DNA from: Chrysaora quinquecirrha | Taxonomy: Eukaryota > Cnidaria > Scyphozoa > Semaeostomeae > Pelagiidae | Assembly (NCBI GenBank): GCA_014526335.1 | Contig: JACTAT010000045.1 | Span: 2,270,820 to 2,334,819, forward strand | Reading direction: 5' to 3' | Length of the DNA stretch: 64,000 nt | Part shown: positions 30,154-42,300 of the stretch, piece after piece | Layout: each line of letters starts with the position of its first letter | Numbering within the stretch: the stretch's first letter is position 1 | Position numbers and translations under genes: made by a program | The notes under the pieces: generated by a model | Database searches by the model: none | What the model was told of the DNA's origin: nothing | What the model saw: only the letters and a program-made list of their open reading frames with translations

Positions 30154-33100
30154 ACATTGATGTTCTTCATATGGATATTGCTCTATGCTGCAGGCTGGTT
30201 TCTTAATATTTGCTGAATACTAACAATAACCGTATAGAACGCTTTCATGCTTACACGTCGTACAATTCTGAAGTATTTAATTGATCTAGAGTGTTTTTAC
30301 TGTCAGCTGTTTTCATTGGGATTCATACAAAGCTCGCTGTTTGAATATACGAACTGATCTATAATTACTTTCTTGCCTTGAAGTGAAATGCGCGTTGTTA
30401 GAAGCGCGTTGTCCGGTAAGCGCGTTGTCCGGTAAGCGCGTTGTCCGGTAAGCGCGTTGCCCGGTTGCTTACCGGATTTGCGTCGCTTAACTGTAGTTGT
30501 TTACTGACGACAGCTTTTTGAAGTTTCGAAGCGTGGCCTAAGTGATAAAGGCTGTTGGCTCACAATCGATAGGTTGTGGGTTTTAAGGTCAGCATAATCA
30601 GTTGCCACAAGTCAGCTCGGCTATCCATCCCTCCGAGGTCAGTAAGTAAGTCGCCAGGATCTTGGCTGTTGCATATTAGTCTCGCGGTAAAAGCTGAAGG
30701 CAGCATTTCTGTTTAGCTATCGGAATCCCTGACATGCACCAGTTCGCTTCCATACTTGTTGCCTTGAATTAGCACGATGATTACAGCCCATAGGCCGCGC
30801 TTTCTCCCTGTATTATTCTTTATCAACCTAGCGCAATTTTTCGGGCACCCCTCAGAAACATACATTCACGCTCCCTTGGATTTTCGAGCAGTTTCCAAAT
30901 TATCTTTCTTGTAATCATCGAATTTTTCCACTTGATGACTAAAAGAAGTGAACAGTACTATTCGAATCATAATTCATACATGCCTATAAACCTTAATAGA
31001 AAATGTTCTCTTGCTAAACAGTGTTTAAAAGTTTTTCGTTCCACTTCCTTTTTCAACCTCTCAAGGATGAAATCAAATGAGGACCTTATTTCGCGCAACT
31101 TGATACGCAGGCTTTTTCGTCACCTAGAATTTTTTGGTTAATGGTATCATTTCTTGAGTTAATTGTATCAACGTGGCTGGCAATGCCATACATAAATCCG
31201 ATACTGTCTTACGAATTACAAGAGGCGGTCTCACGCTAGGTCAGACTCCACTTGATGGGTAAATAACGCAACTAAAACAGCGAGATACTGAATTGTATAG
31301 GAATTTTCTCCAGTTCCCAGAAAACATGCGCATCATCATCATCAATCGCTGAAACTCGAATCCGAGTATAAACAGTCATAAAAAAAAGACAGCCGAGGTG
31401 AAGAGCTTGTTGCTATGCGTACAAAGGTGAGATAGCAGCCCAATTCTGGCATGAAAAGACCCCGTCCGCATACATTGTACACAAATTCCTCGGCTCTAGT
31501 CGCTCTAGTCGGCGACAGCTCTAGTTGCTCTAGTCGCGGCTCCTTAATGTGAGTGGCGCGTTTGTAAGATGTTTGAAATGTGAAGTAAACCCGCATTGTG
31601 GTTTCAGTTGACAAAGAGAAACATTGCCTTTGTAGAGTGTCAAAAATGTCCTTTTGGGTTTTAAAATGCAAGTTACCTATATTACACATGAATAAATACG
31701 TTTAGCAGCTTAGCTACGAAAAATACTAAGACCATATTAACTTGCGCAGCTAACGCTAATTTTTGACTTATCAAATAAGTTCAAAACGAGGACACTTGGA
31801 GAAAGCAAAAAAAAATACGCAAGTTTTAATTTAAATAAAGCTACGAAATCGTCAATGTCTTGCTCATCTTGCTGAATAACCCTTTCCATTGCTAATAAAG
31901 CTGAATTTGTACAGAAAACCTACGATACTCTAGATATTTTATGGGTATTTGAACGAAGTTAAAAAGAACTATGAACAATTTCCGTGTGCAGTAGTAGTAG
32001 AACAAGATTGCAGTGCGGTGCTCATTGTTTGGTGCCAGTGACGTCTATAGACTTTTTCAAAGTGGCCTGGGTCGGGCTTGACATTTGTCTGGAAAATGGC
32101 AGATATTTCAAGTAAGGGAATCCTCTCTGCGTGCAACGACTGAAATTACGGTCGTTTTAGGAGAAGTACTTCAGCAAATTTTGCTCAAACCCACGAATAA
32201 TGAAAAAAGCGAGTAAAGGAATCAGCAACAATAAATGTTGTAAATATGTGCAGAAATTCAGGAAACAAGATACAAGTAACTCACAAACAGAGAAATGCTT
32301 CATTAAATGTCTCCTTGAGCAGATATGGTGGAATTTGAAGCCTTTTTTAACTTTTATTCGAATTAAACGTGACTTTGAAGAAAAATTTGATGCACAGCAC
32401 CTACTGAAACGGCCGTAATACCAATCGTCACACACGGAAAGGACAGACCTCTTTGAAAAGGTTTATTGTTTATCATAAAGGTTTATTGTTTATAATAAAG
32501 GTTTATTGTTTATCATAAAGGTTTATTGTTTATCATAAAGTTCGGAATTTCGTTTCCAAAGCAGCAATCTACTTTCAGAATTCCTGATTTTAGGTCCAGA
32601 TTGAAAGCATGACGTTACTCTTGCTATCTAATGTAATTTTTCAAGTGTCGATTTTCAAGGTGTCTTGGTTTGAATATTTGGCCTTAGGCTTCAGAAATTA
32701 CCTTGAAGAAATATCTCAGATGAAATAATTCACCGTTAGTGTTAAGAGAAATGATTGGAACGGAGTCCGTCCAGTTTGCAGTTAGAAAACGGTGTCCATA
32801 AACGTGGATCCCCGGAGAAGGGGTGTGCTAATATTAATAGAATAACGACAGAAGCAGCAAAATAATTTAGTATTTGCTGTACAGGGAGTCGTTCAGGTGA
32901 AAAAATCTACCGTTAGTGCTTATTTACCAACTTCTGACTATAAAACAAAAGTCCAACAACCAGTTATTATTTTATCATTGCGGGCTATATATGGGTAAAT
33001 AACTTCAGACACCTATCTGGTTCATTTCTGGCCATTGTGGTGCGAGTCTTTCAAAGTAACTAAAAAGGAACCACCCACTTCTCTATATTGGCCTTTTTGT

Positions 33101-33352
33101 ATAGGTATTCTACCATTGTGCAAAGTTTCATAGCTCTGTCTTATCTAAGCTAGAACAATCCCACGTAGATTCAGAGTTACGTATTAACTCTGACTTGTTT
33201 ATAATCCCCTGTCCCACTTAATCCGACTGTTGATTGAGTATTTATTTGTGAACTACAGACGAAATTCAACCTACACCACTTACCTATAAGTTATAAGTTT
33301 ATTTACAATATAAATATCCTAAAGAAATACTATAAACAATATGTTACAAACC
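30154..33352. other. Intergenic region between FH and the IP3 3-kinase 3' end
   Basis: Convergent 3' ends face each other here. Contents: a four-copy 17-mer (aagcgcgttgtccggt, 30409-30470) followed by a complementary gcttaccgg; a tRNA-like SINE head at about 30530-30680; ctctagtcg repeats at 31490-31545; a TIR element at 32044-32461; and a four-copy 20-mer (ataaaggtttattgtttatc, 32456-32540). No convincing gene was seen. Confidence 0.6.
32044..32461. mobile_element. TIR element related to 4009-4445
   Basis: Left tctatagactttttcaaag and right ctttgaaaag are mirrored. Inside, tctggaaaatgg, gggaatcctctctgcgtgca and acggtcgttttaggaga match the copy at 4009-4445. Confidence 0.65.
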
Positions 33353-36300
33353 TCACAGACTAAGATTTTCCCAGATATCAATCATATTATCAAGGCCAAA
33401 TAAATAACCGTCTTCTCGGTTACCCTCTTGCCATGTGTCTCTGTGGTTAAGAGTTTTACCTTCAGGAAGCGCTGTTGTTTTGCCAAAGTCTATTAACCAT
33501 ACGCCGGTCTTCCCAGATGAATCATGGACGAATAACAGCGAGCTACCGATAACCTAAAATGATATTGGTAACAGTAAAAACAAAAGTACTTCAATGGAAA
33601 TAACTTACTCTGGATGTACCTTTCACGTTATTCGCGTTTTTGGCACAAATTCGCAAAGGTGTTTCCGTGAACGTTTCTAGGATATGAAATTCACGAAAGC
33701 TTTTCACGCAAAGAAATTCGGAACTATAGATTGCCAACGCTTAATACCCGTTCAAACTGAGTTGCAGAAGTTTGCTGACAAAATTTGTCAAATTTCGACC
33801 CATATATTTTGGCCCCCCGATAATTAGATCCTGATTGCTGTTCAAACCCCCCTATTCCAATCACCCAGCAATTAGGCACCTAAGAGTAACTTATTGACGG
33901 GACAGCATCGTAAAGACAAAATACACTCGTTCTTTTATAAGAAACCGTTTGTTAGAAACGGCACACGCAATTTAAAAAAGAATTAAACAACTTTGATGCA
34001 AAGATTTTGCTGGCCCTGTTGATTTAAAGAAACTTTCTGTTTTGAGCTTTCTAGATTCTAGGTCTAGACAGGGAATTTTTGGCAACATTCTAGCAAACTG
34101 GGTAACGGGAATTTTTAAAGTAGTTTTGGACTCTTTGGTGGTGGGTGGTCATTTTAAGACTTGGGAACATTCTGGCAAATCAATGGTTGTGACGTCATCG
34201 ATGACGTAGAAAAGTTACAGTCAGTGAAAATCGGACTTTTGAATTTTGTGTTTATAATGATATGTCCAGAAAGAACATCTCAAATGGAGCAAAAAATTAT
34301 AAAACACCAATTCGATTTGGCTTAATACTTAGAAGTTATTACGATTCGAAATTTGTGTGACGTCATCAAAACGCAAAACTGATATTTTGAGTCTTAACCG
34401 TTTCGTGCATAAATCTTTCTTTTGATGTGTTCAGCGTTGCTTTTAGGATAAAAGCATCATGTTCTCGGTCATTTACGCTAATTTTAGTCATGTCAAACCT
34501 TAAATTACGAAGAATGCTCGTAATTTCTATTGCGATGCAGCTAGGGTTTCGAACTACTATGAATGTTGAAAAAGAAGAAAAAGATAAAACAGTTTCTGCT
34601 TACTTTCTCTGAGAATGGTAATATGATTTAGCTGGATAGAGCGAAGTACTTTTTTATGACCACGGTCTTTAATTTGATTTATGTAGCCGGAAATGCTCGA
34701 GAAGACGGCAGACACCTATGTTGATAAGTTGTAGACAAAGGCTTAGGCGAAGGCATAGGAACAAGTGTAGGTGTAGATGAAGGCATAGGTCTAGAATAAG
34801 GCACAGGTATAGGTGTAGGCATAGGCATAGGCGAAGGCATAGGCGAAGGTGTAGATGTAGCAAAGGCATAGTCATGCATAGGCACAAGCGTAGGTGTAGA
34901 TGTAGGCATTGGTGTAGGCGAAGGCATAGGCACAGGTGTAGGTGTAGATGAAGACATAGGTGTAGGCGAAGGTATCGCCACAGGTGTAGACGAAGGCAAA
35001 GGCATAGGCAAAGACATAGGAAAAGGTGTAGATTTAGATGAAGAGATAGGTGTAGGCGAAGGTATCGGCACAGGTGTAGATGAAGGTAAAGGCATAGGCG
35101 AAGGCATAGGAGCAGGTGTATGTGTAGATGAAGGCATAGGTGTAGGCTAAGGCACAGGTATAAGTGTAGGCATAGGCATATGCATCGGACAAGCCTTAGG
35201 CACACACGTAGGTGTAGATGTAGGCATCGGTGTAGGCGAAGGCATAGGCACAGGTGTAGGTGTAGATGACCGCATAGGCATCGGACAAGCCTTAGGTACA
35301 GGCGTAGATGCAGATGTAGGCATCGGTGTATGCTAAGGCACAGATATAGGTGTAGGCATAGGCATAGGCCAAGGCATAGGCACAGGCATATGTGTAGATG
35401 TAGGCATAGGTGTAGGCATAGGCGAAGGCATAGGCACAGGCGTATGTGTAGATGTAGGCATTGGTGTAGGCGAAGGCATAGGCACAGGTGTAGGTGTAGA
35501 TGACGGCATAGGCATCGGACAAGCCTTAGTTACAGGCGTAGGTGTAGATGTAGGCATAGGTGTAGGCTAAGGCACAGATATAGGTGTAGGCATAGGCGAA
35601 GGTATAGGCACAGGTATAGGTGAAGGCATAGGCATAAGCGATGACGGAGGCACAGGTCTAGGTGTAGATGAAGGCATAGGAGTAGGCGAAGGCATAGACA
35701 CTGGTGTAGGTGTTGGCATAGGCGGTTGTCGTCAGCGGATATTGCTAGTTTGGAAACCAGGCTTGGTGGTGGAGTGGAGGGGAATTCAAATACTACGGTT
35801 CACCCTAAACATGGGAGAATCCGTTCACTTTTGTGTTAAAGTACGAAGTGTGCCACTTTTTATCAGTCTTAAAAGGCATAATACAGAGATTTATACAGGA
35901 TAACATTAACCGACAAGCTATTTGAATTGACATTTGCAAAGAATTTTGATTAAGGTTCTAAAGTTACAAGGTGAGAGACGCAGTTCGCAAGTTGTTACGT
36001 TGACAAATGTACAAATCTGTAAATGCGGCTTTGGGGGACAAGCCACTATGAATTCTCCAATAATAGCAGAGACGAGCGCTGAATGGTAACAATGAAAAAA
36101 CGTAAGAAAAAGGCTGAACAGGGTTGATAGGGTAGGTTCGCAGATTCAGATATTATCTGGCTTGTGGCTCCTATTCTGGCGCAAATTTTGTTGCCCAAAT
36201 ATTGAACTGAAACTGAATCGGTCGATTGGCTTCGCTAAGATTCGCTCCAGTTCATTTCAGCAATCGCTAGTAGCTGGCAAGTGGCCGCGCCATTTCTTCC

Positions 36301-39300
36301 TGTCTTTCGCAAATCTTGTCGACTGAAATGGACATACCTATTGATGTTATGGAGTGTCGTCTATGCAACGAGACTCAACCGTCCATGGCTGTCCCCCTCT
36401 TTCTTCTAGCATTTCTTCCTAACCAAGTGACTGTTCCCTCTAACCACGTATCAAAATGCTGCTGTTCAGGTTTTGTAAGCAGTGTCCCTATTTTTTTGGT
36501 ATATGTTTACCTTGAGATCCACTTTTTAGTACTTCGCTCAAGCTAAATCATATTACCATTCTCAGAGAAAGTAAGCAGAAAATGTTTTATCTTTTTCTTC
36601 TTTTTCAACATTCATAGTAGTTCGGAACCCTAGCTGCATCGCAATAGAAATTACGAGCATTCTTCGTAATTTAAGGTTTGACATGACTAAAATTAGCGTA
36701 AATGACCGAGAACATGATGCTTTTATCCTAAAAGCAACGCTGAACACATCAAAAGAAAGATTTATGCACGAAACGGTTAAGACTCAAAATATTAGTTTTG
36801 CGTTTTGATGACGTCACACGAATTTCGAATCGTAATAACTTCTGAGTATTAAACCAAATCGAATTGGTGTTTTATAATTTTTTGCTCCATTTGAGATGTT
36901 CTTTCCGACCATATCATTAAAAACACAAAATTCAAAAGTCAGATTTTCACTGACCGTAACTTTTCTACGTCATCGATGACGTCACAACCATTGATTTGCC
37001 AGAATGTTCCCAAGTCTTAAAATGACCACCCACCACCAAAGAGTCCAAAACTACTTTAAAAATTCCCGTTACCCAGTTTGCTAGAATGTTGCAGTTTGCT
37101 AGAATGTTGCCAAAATTCCCTGTCTAAAATGCGCTGCTCCAAGCGAATTATAAGCGAACTATATCTTTTCATTTAATGCGCTCTGAATTAAATTCGCTGT
37201 CTAAATCCATCATGTAGTTTAAAGCGCTCTAACAGCGCTGTAAGCTGAATTTAATTCGCTGCGCCCATAATGCGCTGTCTAAACTAGGCCTTAGTAGTGA
37301 GTTTTTTTATAAACAAGTTTCTTATAAAAAAGAGTTTACCAGCACTGCAAAGTTTCTTATAAAAATGAGCTTACCACAATCAATTATTCTTCCGTTGTGT
37401 TACAACGGAAAAGAATAAAAATTTTATATCTGCAATTATGTGGTGAAATTGAAATTTACCTCATGTTGTTTGAAGAATTGTGATGTTTCTAACGTAGCTC
37501 GAATTGCCTTCAATCTTTGTAGATACCCTTGCTGCAAAAGGAACATTTCATAGATACTAAAAATCTACCTACTAGGAACTACGCCGGCCTACTTAGGTAT
37601 CACATTTAAATTCAAATTCAAATTCACGTAATTAAGCAACAGATTCTTATTTGCAAGGATAATAATATTTGGTTATAATGAACTAATGAAATAACAGTAT
37701 TTAGTTTGAAAATGACAATTTATCATATGTTGCTCAGGACGCTGAGAAAATCGAACGGTTTTCCAGCTCAGCTCCCTGTTTCCAAGCTCAGCTTAACCTA
37801 ATTTTTTTTTTTTGAGACTTACTTCATAGCAAAGTCAAGCATCCTCTGCCCCAGTGCTGCATATACTTTAGGACCTCTCCTTGTCGCTTTTTTAGTAAAA
37901 ATTGCCAGACATGTCTTTCCAGAAGTAATAAGGCTTAACATTGTTTTCTTGCTAGGAAAATATACCCCCGGGGGGGGGGGGCTTGAAAAAATCTCGACAG
38001 AGGACTTCATCGAAGCAAAAGTTAAGTACTCAAAATGGTACTTATCGCTGTAAAATCAACATCGTACAAACAAGAGGCGTAAAAATTTGCCTCAACACTA
38101 AAACGATGCTGCTGAATTCGAATCGAAAATCGAAATGTTTCTGTGAGGAGGTCCTTAGTTGAAAAGGCGTATTAAGGTTTCTTGCAACTTTCTTGTACCT
38201 GTATATCCTTCCTTGCGTTGATGAATTTTGAGAAAACTTTCCCGACATCTTGTTTTTTCTTGGTTGTTTTGAAATCTTTGCATGGTTTTTGTTCGCAGCT
38301 CTAGAAAGAACACAGAAGTTAACCGACGAACGAATGGGAAACTTGACCGAACCCAACCAGATCGATAATGGGCCTCATCGCTTTCCACTTTCAGCTTTGT
38401 GTACTCTAGAACGCATGCTAATAGGAAAAAGCAGAAATCCTGAGGCAGAGCGAAAAACTCTTAGGCCATGACCTAACGATATAATAGAAAACAGTTGGTC
38501 CATCAAAGAAAATTTTGTTTACCAAACAAATGTTTGACCTACGTTGCTTCAACACTTTGGAACAACGAAGTTGTTTCTAATGCGCAAGCACGATTGCCTT
38601 GTTGCTCAGAAATGTTGCTAGGTGGTGAAATCTGGCAAATTGTTGCAGTTTGTCAAAATCAAAAAATTTTTTTGAAAAACCTTGTTGGAAAGGCGGTGAT
38701 CAAACATTGCTTGACAAGGAAAATGAGCAAATTGTGTGGCGTGATGTTTTGAAAAATTCCAAAAACATGTTTTGCCTTATGAGCGATGTTATTGGACGTG
38801 GTAAAACGGTCAAACATTTTGCTTGACAAGCAAATTTCAAATGCTTATCAAACGATTGCTCGTTTTGCCTTAGGCTTTCAACAGTATGATCAGAGCCTGC
38901 TGCAAAATGGAAGATGTTAATGTCTTAAATCATTTTTTCGAACCTTAATTCCTTCAATTCTAAACCCGAGTGTAGCTGTTGAGCTTAACTGTTCCCTCCA
39001 TTGCATATATCTTGGTTTCGTTATTGCTTTTTGCGCTTTTTCTTCATCTGTAGGCTCATTTTCGTCTACTGTAACCATTTTCTCGTACAGATCCTGGAAA
39101 AATAAAAATTCAATACACAATATGAACCAAATTTGAGCCTGGTTTCCATTCAACTCGTGATCTCCAATGAAAACTGATCGCTAATACACTTTTTTTTATA
39201 AGAAAGTTTTTTTTGAGCCAGTATTGAAACTTTCTTGGTGATTTGTAGTCGGCCAAATTAGCATGCATGATTTGCCAATGACTTAGGGGGGGTTGAGGTC

Positions 39301-42300
39301 AAATACAACGAGAGAGAATTTTGTCTCTTAACTCTTGTCCAGGATTGTAGTCATATCATATTGTATAATACAAACTTTTTAATTTGCAGGCGGGTTTCAC
39401 ATACAGAAAAGGCTTCCCTCTTCAAGAAGTAAAGTTCAGATAGAATAGGGACAAAAAATCAGAAAAACAAACCTTCCGAAGTTTTGGTTGTTTTCCTGAT
39501 AAGCCAAGTTCCGCTTCCAAGTATGTCCTTGAAAACAAGAGATTTCAAAAGATTTAAACCACTTTTTAGTTATTTCAAAATCGGAATGGTAGAATCCCAA
39601 GAGGGTGGAACTGAATTTGACAATAATCATAGGCAAACAAAAAGACAGTTAAATTTACTGACCTAGTACCCATTTTGCAGTCCATAACAGATGGTGAATC
39701 GAAGTCTGCAAGCAAATCTTGCATTTCTGTGTAAACTGTGACGACATGGGGTTAAGATCAAATAACCAATGCCCATGGGGCTACTAAATAGTAAACTGTA
39801 GGAATAGGGTTTGAAAGCGAAGGTGAAATGGTGTATTCAGCTTCAATGCACGCATTTTTTTATAAGCAACTTCGCTCTGGCCTAGTTAAAAAAGTTGCTT
39901 ATTTTTGGACCTCTTATGGTCACTTTTAGTAGCAAAAGTTGCTTAGTAGTTGCATAATTTTAGCTGTATATTTTTTGCCCTAAGAATAATAGTAGGAACA
40001 GTACATATAGATGATAGAAAAGATTTGGAGTTATTTTATAGCTTTAATGCTAGGTTTTTTTCTTGTGTTACTATACGTTGCGTAAAGGTTTAGGCCTTCT
40101 ACATCTTAGTTGCTTATAAGCGGTTGCTTATAAAAAAAACTGTGTGTAGACCTTTTCGATTAGGCTGCCAGGATTAAAATTTTTCAAAACTTCAAGATGA
40201 CGAGTTCTCGATGCTAAAAATGTGCAAAGCTCCTAAAACCTTGGCGCAAAGTTTCATGGTCATAGCTATATCGCTATTGATTTTATGAGCCTTTAAGGTT
40301 CCCGGTTCTATAAGAGCTTTGACGCATAAAAATGACTGGGGATGAAACTTTCCACCCTGACTTGTCAAAGCCCTTATAAAATCGTAAAATTTGAACGCTC
40401 ATAAAATAAATAATACGAGCGCTAGGATAGTGAAACTTTGCACCTAGACTAAATTTTGGCTGCTCATTACGAATTTGGTATCGAAAACTCTGTATCTCAC
40501 AACAGAGGTTTCCGCAAAAGATGGCCGCGTTTCTGTCAACCCCTTGTTTTTCATAAGGTTTTGCGAAGGGAATTCTGGGAATAATTTCCTTAGCTACAAA
40601 TTCAACGCCTGCAGCTATGTAAAATACGTAACTAAGGAAATTATTCCCAGAATTCCTTTAAAAAATCCTTAATGAAAACAGTAGGCAAAAACGGCCATCT
40701 TTTGCAGAAGCGTCTATTGTGAAAATTTCCATAATCTCAGCCTTCTGTCCAAAAGGTCTATGGCTAAGATCTCAGAAGTGAACTAACAAAGCCTTGGCCC
40801 TGGTTGTGCTGCTACCCCGGCTCAGGCTCTAACCCCTGGATTAAACCACAAAGCTCATAGCACCTTCATTATTATTGTACATGTTATTGGTTTCAAAATT
40901 GTCTATAGTTGGGCTGTAGCAATTGAATTTAGAATTTTGCAAGAATCTGTCAAAATCTTTGCTTCAAAAAAATCAATTTTTAAAATAAATGCCAAGAGCT
41001 TTTAAATGGTCATTTATGATAGGCTTAATTCATGTTTCTGCATTACAAGCATCAGCTGTATGACATTGGAAAAATCAACATTTGCATAATTTCGGAAAAT
41101 AATGGGAAAAGGATACAACTACCGTCACTTTCTATCTGCCCTTTATATTCAGGCACATATGGCCTAAGAACGTCATTCATTAGTTTGGTTAGGCATTCCA
41201 CTTCAGTACACGCAGCTTTCTTCAGAATTGTCCCCTTTTCTCCAGCTTTGAATGCACCTTAGACAAAGAAGATTAACCAAGATTAAACAAAGTTATAACA
41301 ACAAATAAGATCCATGTTACTACAAAGATTATCTCTATAGTCGATTGTTTAAATAATAATCACAAAAGATGGACAATGACTGGGTCTTACTTTTAAAAAA
41401 ATCAGCTAATACACTTAATTTCTGAATATGAAACATAATATACTGTTGGATGAAGCATCAAAAATTGATAAATCTCATTAAAGACCCCTTTGAAATTCTA
41501 ATCTCTGAATGAAATTTCAAGGCAAAATCAATGAATTATTATTCACCATAGGAAAGCATCTCTAAACTAAAGGCTTCACTATTTAACAAACATTAGGCTT
41601 TACTTTAACAAATGGGTTAAGCTGCAAGCTCAAATTTTTAATTAAGAATCAATGAAGGAATCTCAGCTTGAGTTTCTTAATTCAATTTCACTACACACAA
41701 TTTATCCTGCAAACAGTACAGTACAAATGTGTGCCTGTACAAGTGTATGTATAGTTGCTCTCATGCCTCAAGTCTTTTGCTTAAATTATGGACAGGCAGT
41801 GCCTGTGAGAGGCTATGTACTCAGCATGTTTCTTGTTTAGCTCTGTGAAGCTCTTGTTGCAACAGAAACGTGAAGCTACCCACATTAATGTGCTTTGTTA
41901 CTTCGATAATGGATTCTTGCTGGATGCCACAATTTCGAACCATATTCATTCCATTTCACATAAATAAAATATTTTCACCGTTTTATTTATTCATGCCATG
42001 ATAAATATATTAATTACTTCATGTTGAAATTTAAATTCATGTCATGCAGCATACCATCATGACCTGCAAGCTGAATCCAGGGATATTTCTTCTTGTAGCT
42101 TTGCACAAATGGTGACCAGTGAATTGCTTTTCTGACTTTACCCCAAAGATTTGCCTAGGATGAAGATATATTTATGGATAACGCATTAAAAACGAACAAT
42201 TTTAGGAGAATATTCAGACACAACTGATTTCGGCTTATTTCATGAGAATAGACGCTTTCGATGAAAGGTTGCTGGGATTGAAGTTTATCAAAATTTTAAG

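Larger units (their letters stand above)
33925..37340. mobile_element. AAGAAAC-subfamily TIR element split by later insertions
   Basis: The left end acactcgttcttttataaga lies at 33925 and the matching right end (tttcttataaaaaagagt) near 37335. Between them are a fold-back element (34069-37122) and a short element rich in gcgctgt/agcgaatt words (about 37123-37290). This is nested insertion within the last intron of the IP3 3-kinase gene. Confidence 0.6.

Noticed and set aside
34669..35557. Pro/Ser/Thr-Met and Leu/His/Cys-rich ORFs resembling mucin or cysteine-rich proteins.
   Set aside because: They follow from a 6-bp-register minisatellite in two frames of the same strand, with no signal peptide or splice context.
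36316..36546. ORF beginning [17 protein letters not shown] as a zinc-finger transposase remnant.
   Set aside because: Only one CxxC pair is visible and no catalytic residues follow; too little to call.
37819..38010. Minus-strand ORF between ITPK exons 7 and 8 with a GTAAGT-like donor.
   Set aside because: The true exon at 38199-38300 fits ITPK similarity and phase; this ORF has no family resemblance and includes a poly-G tract.
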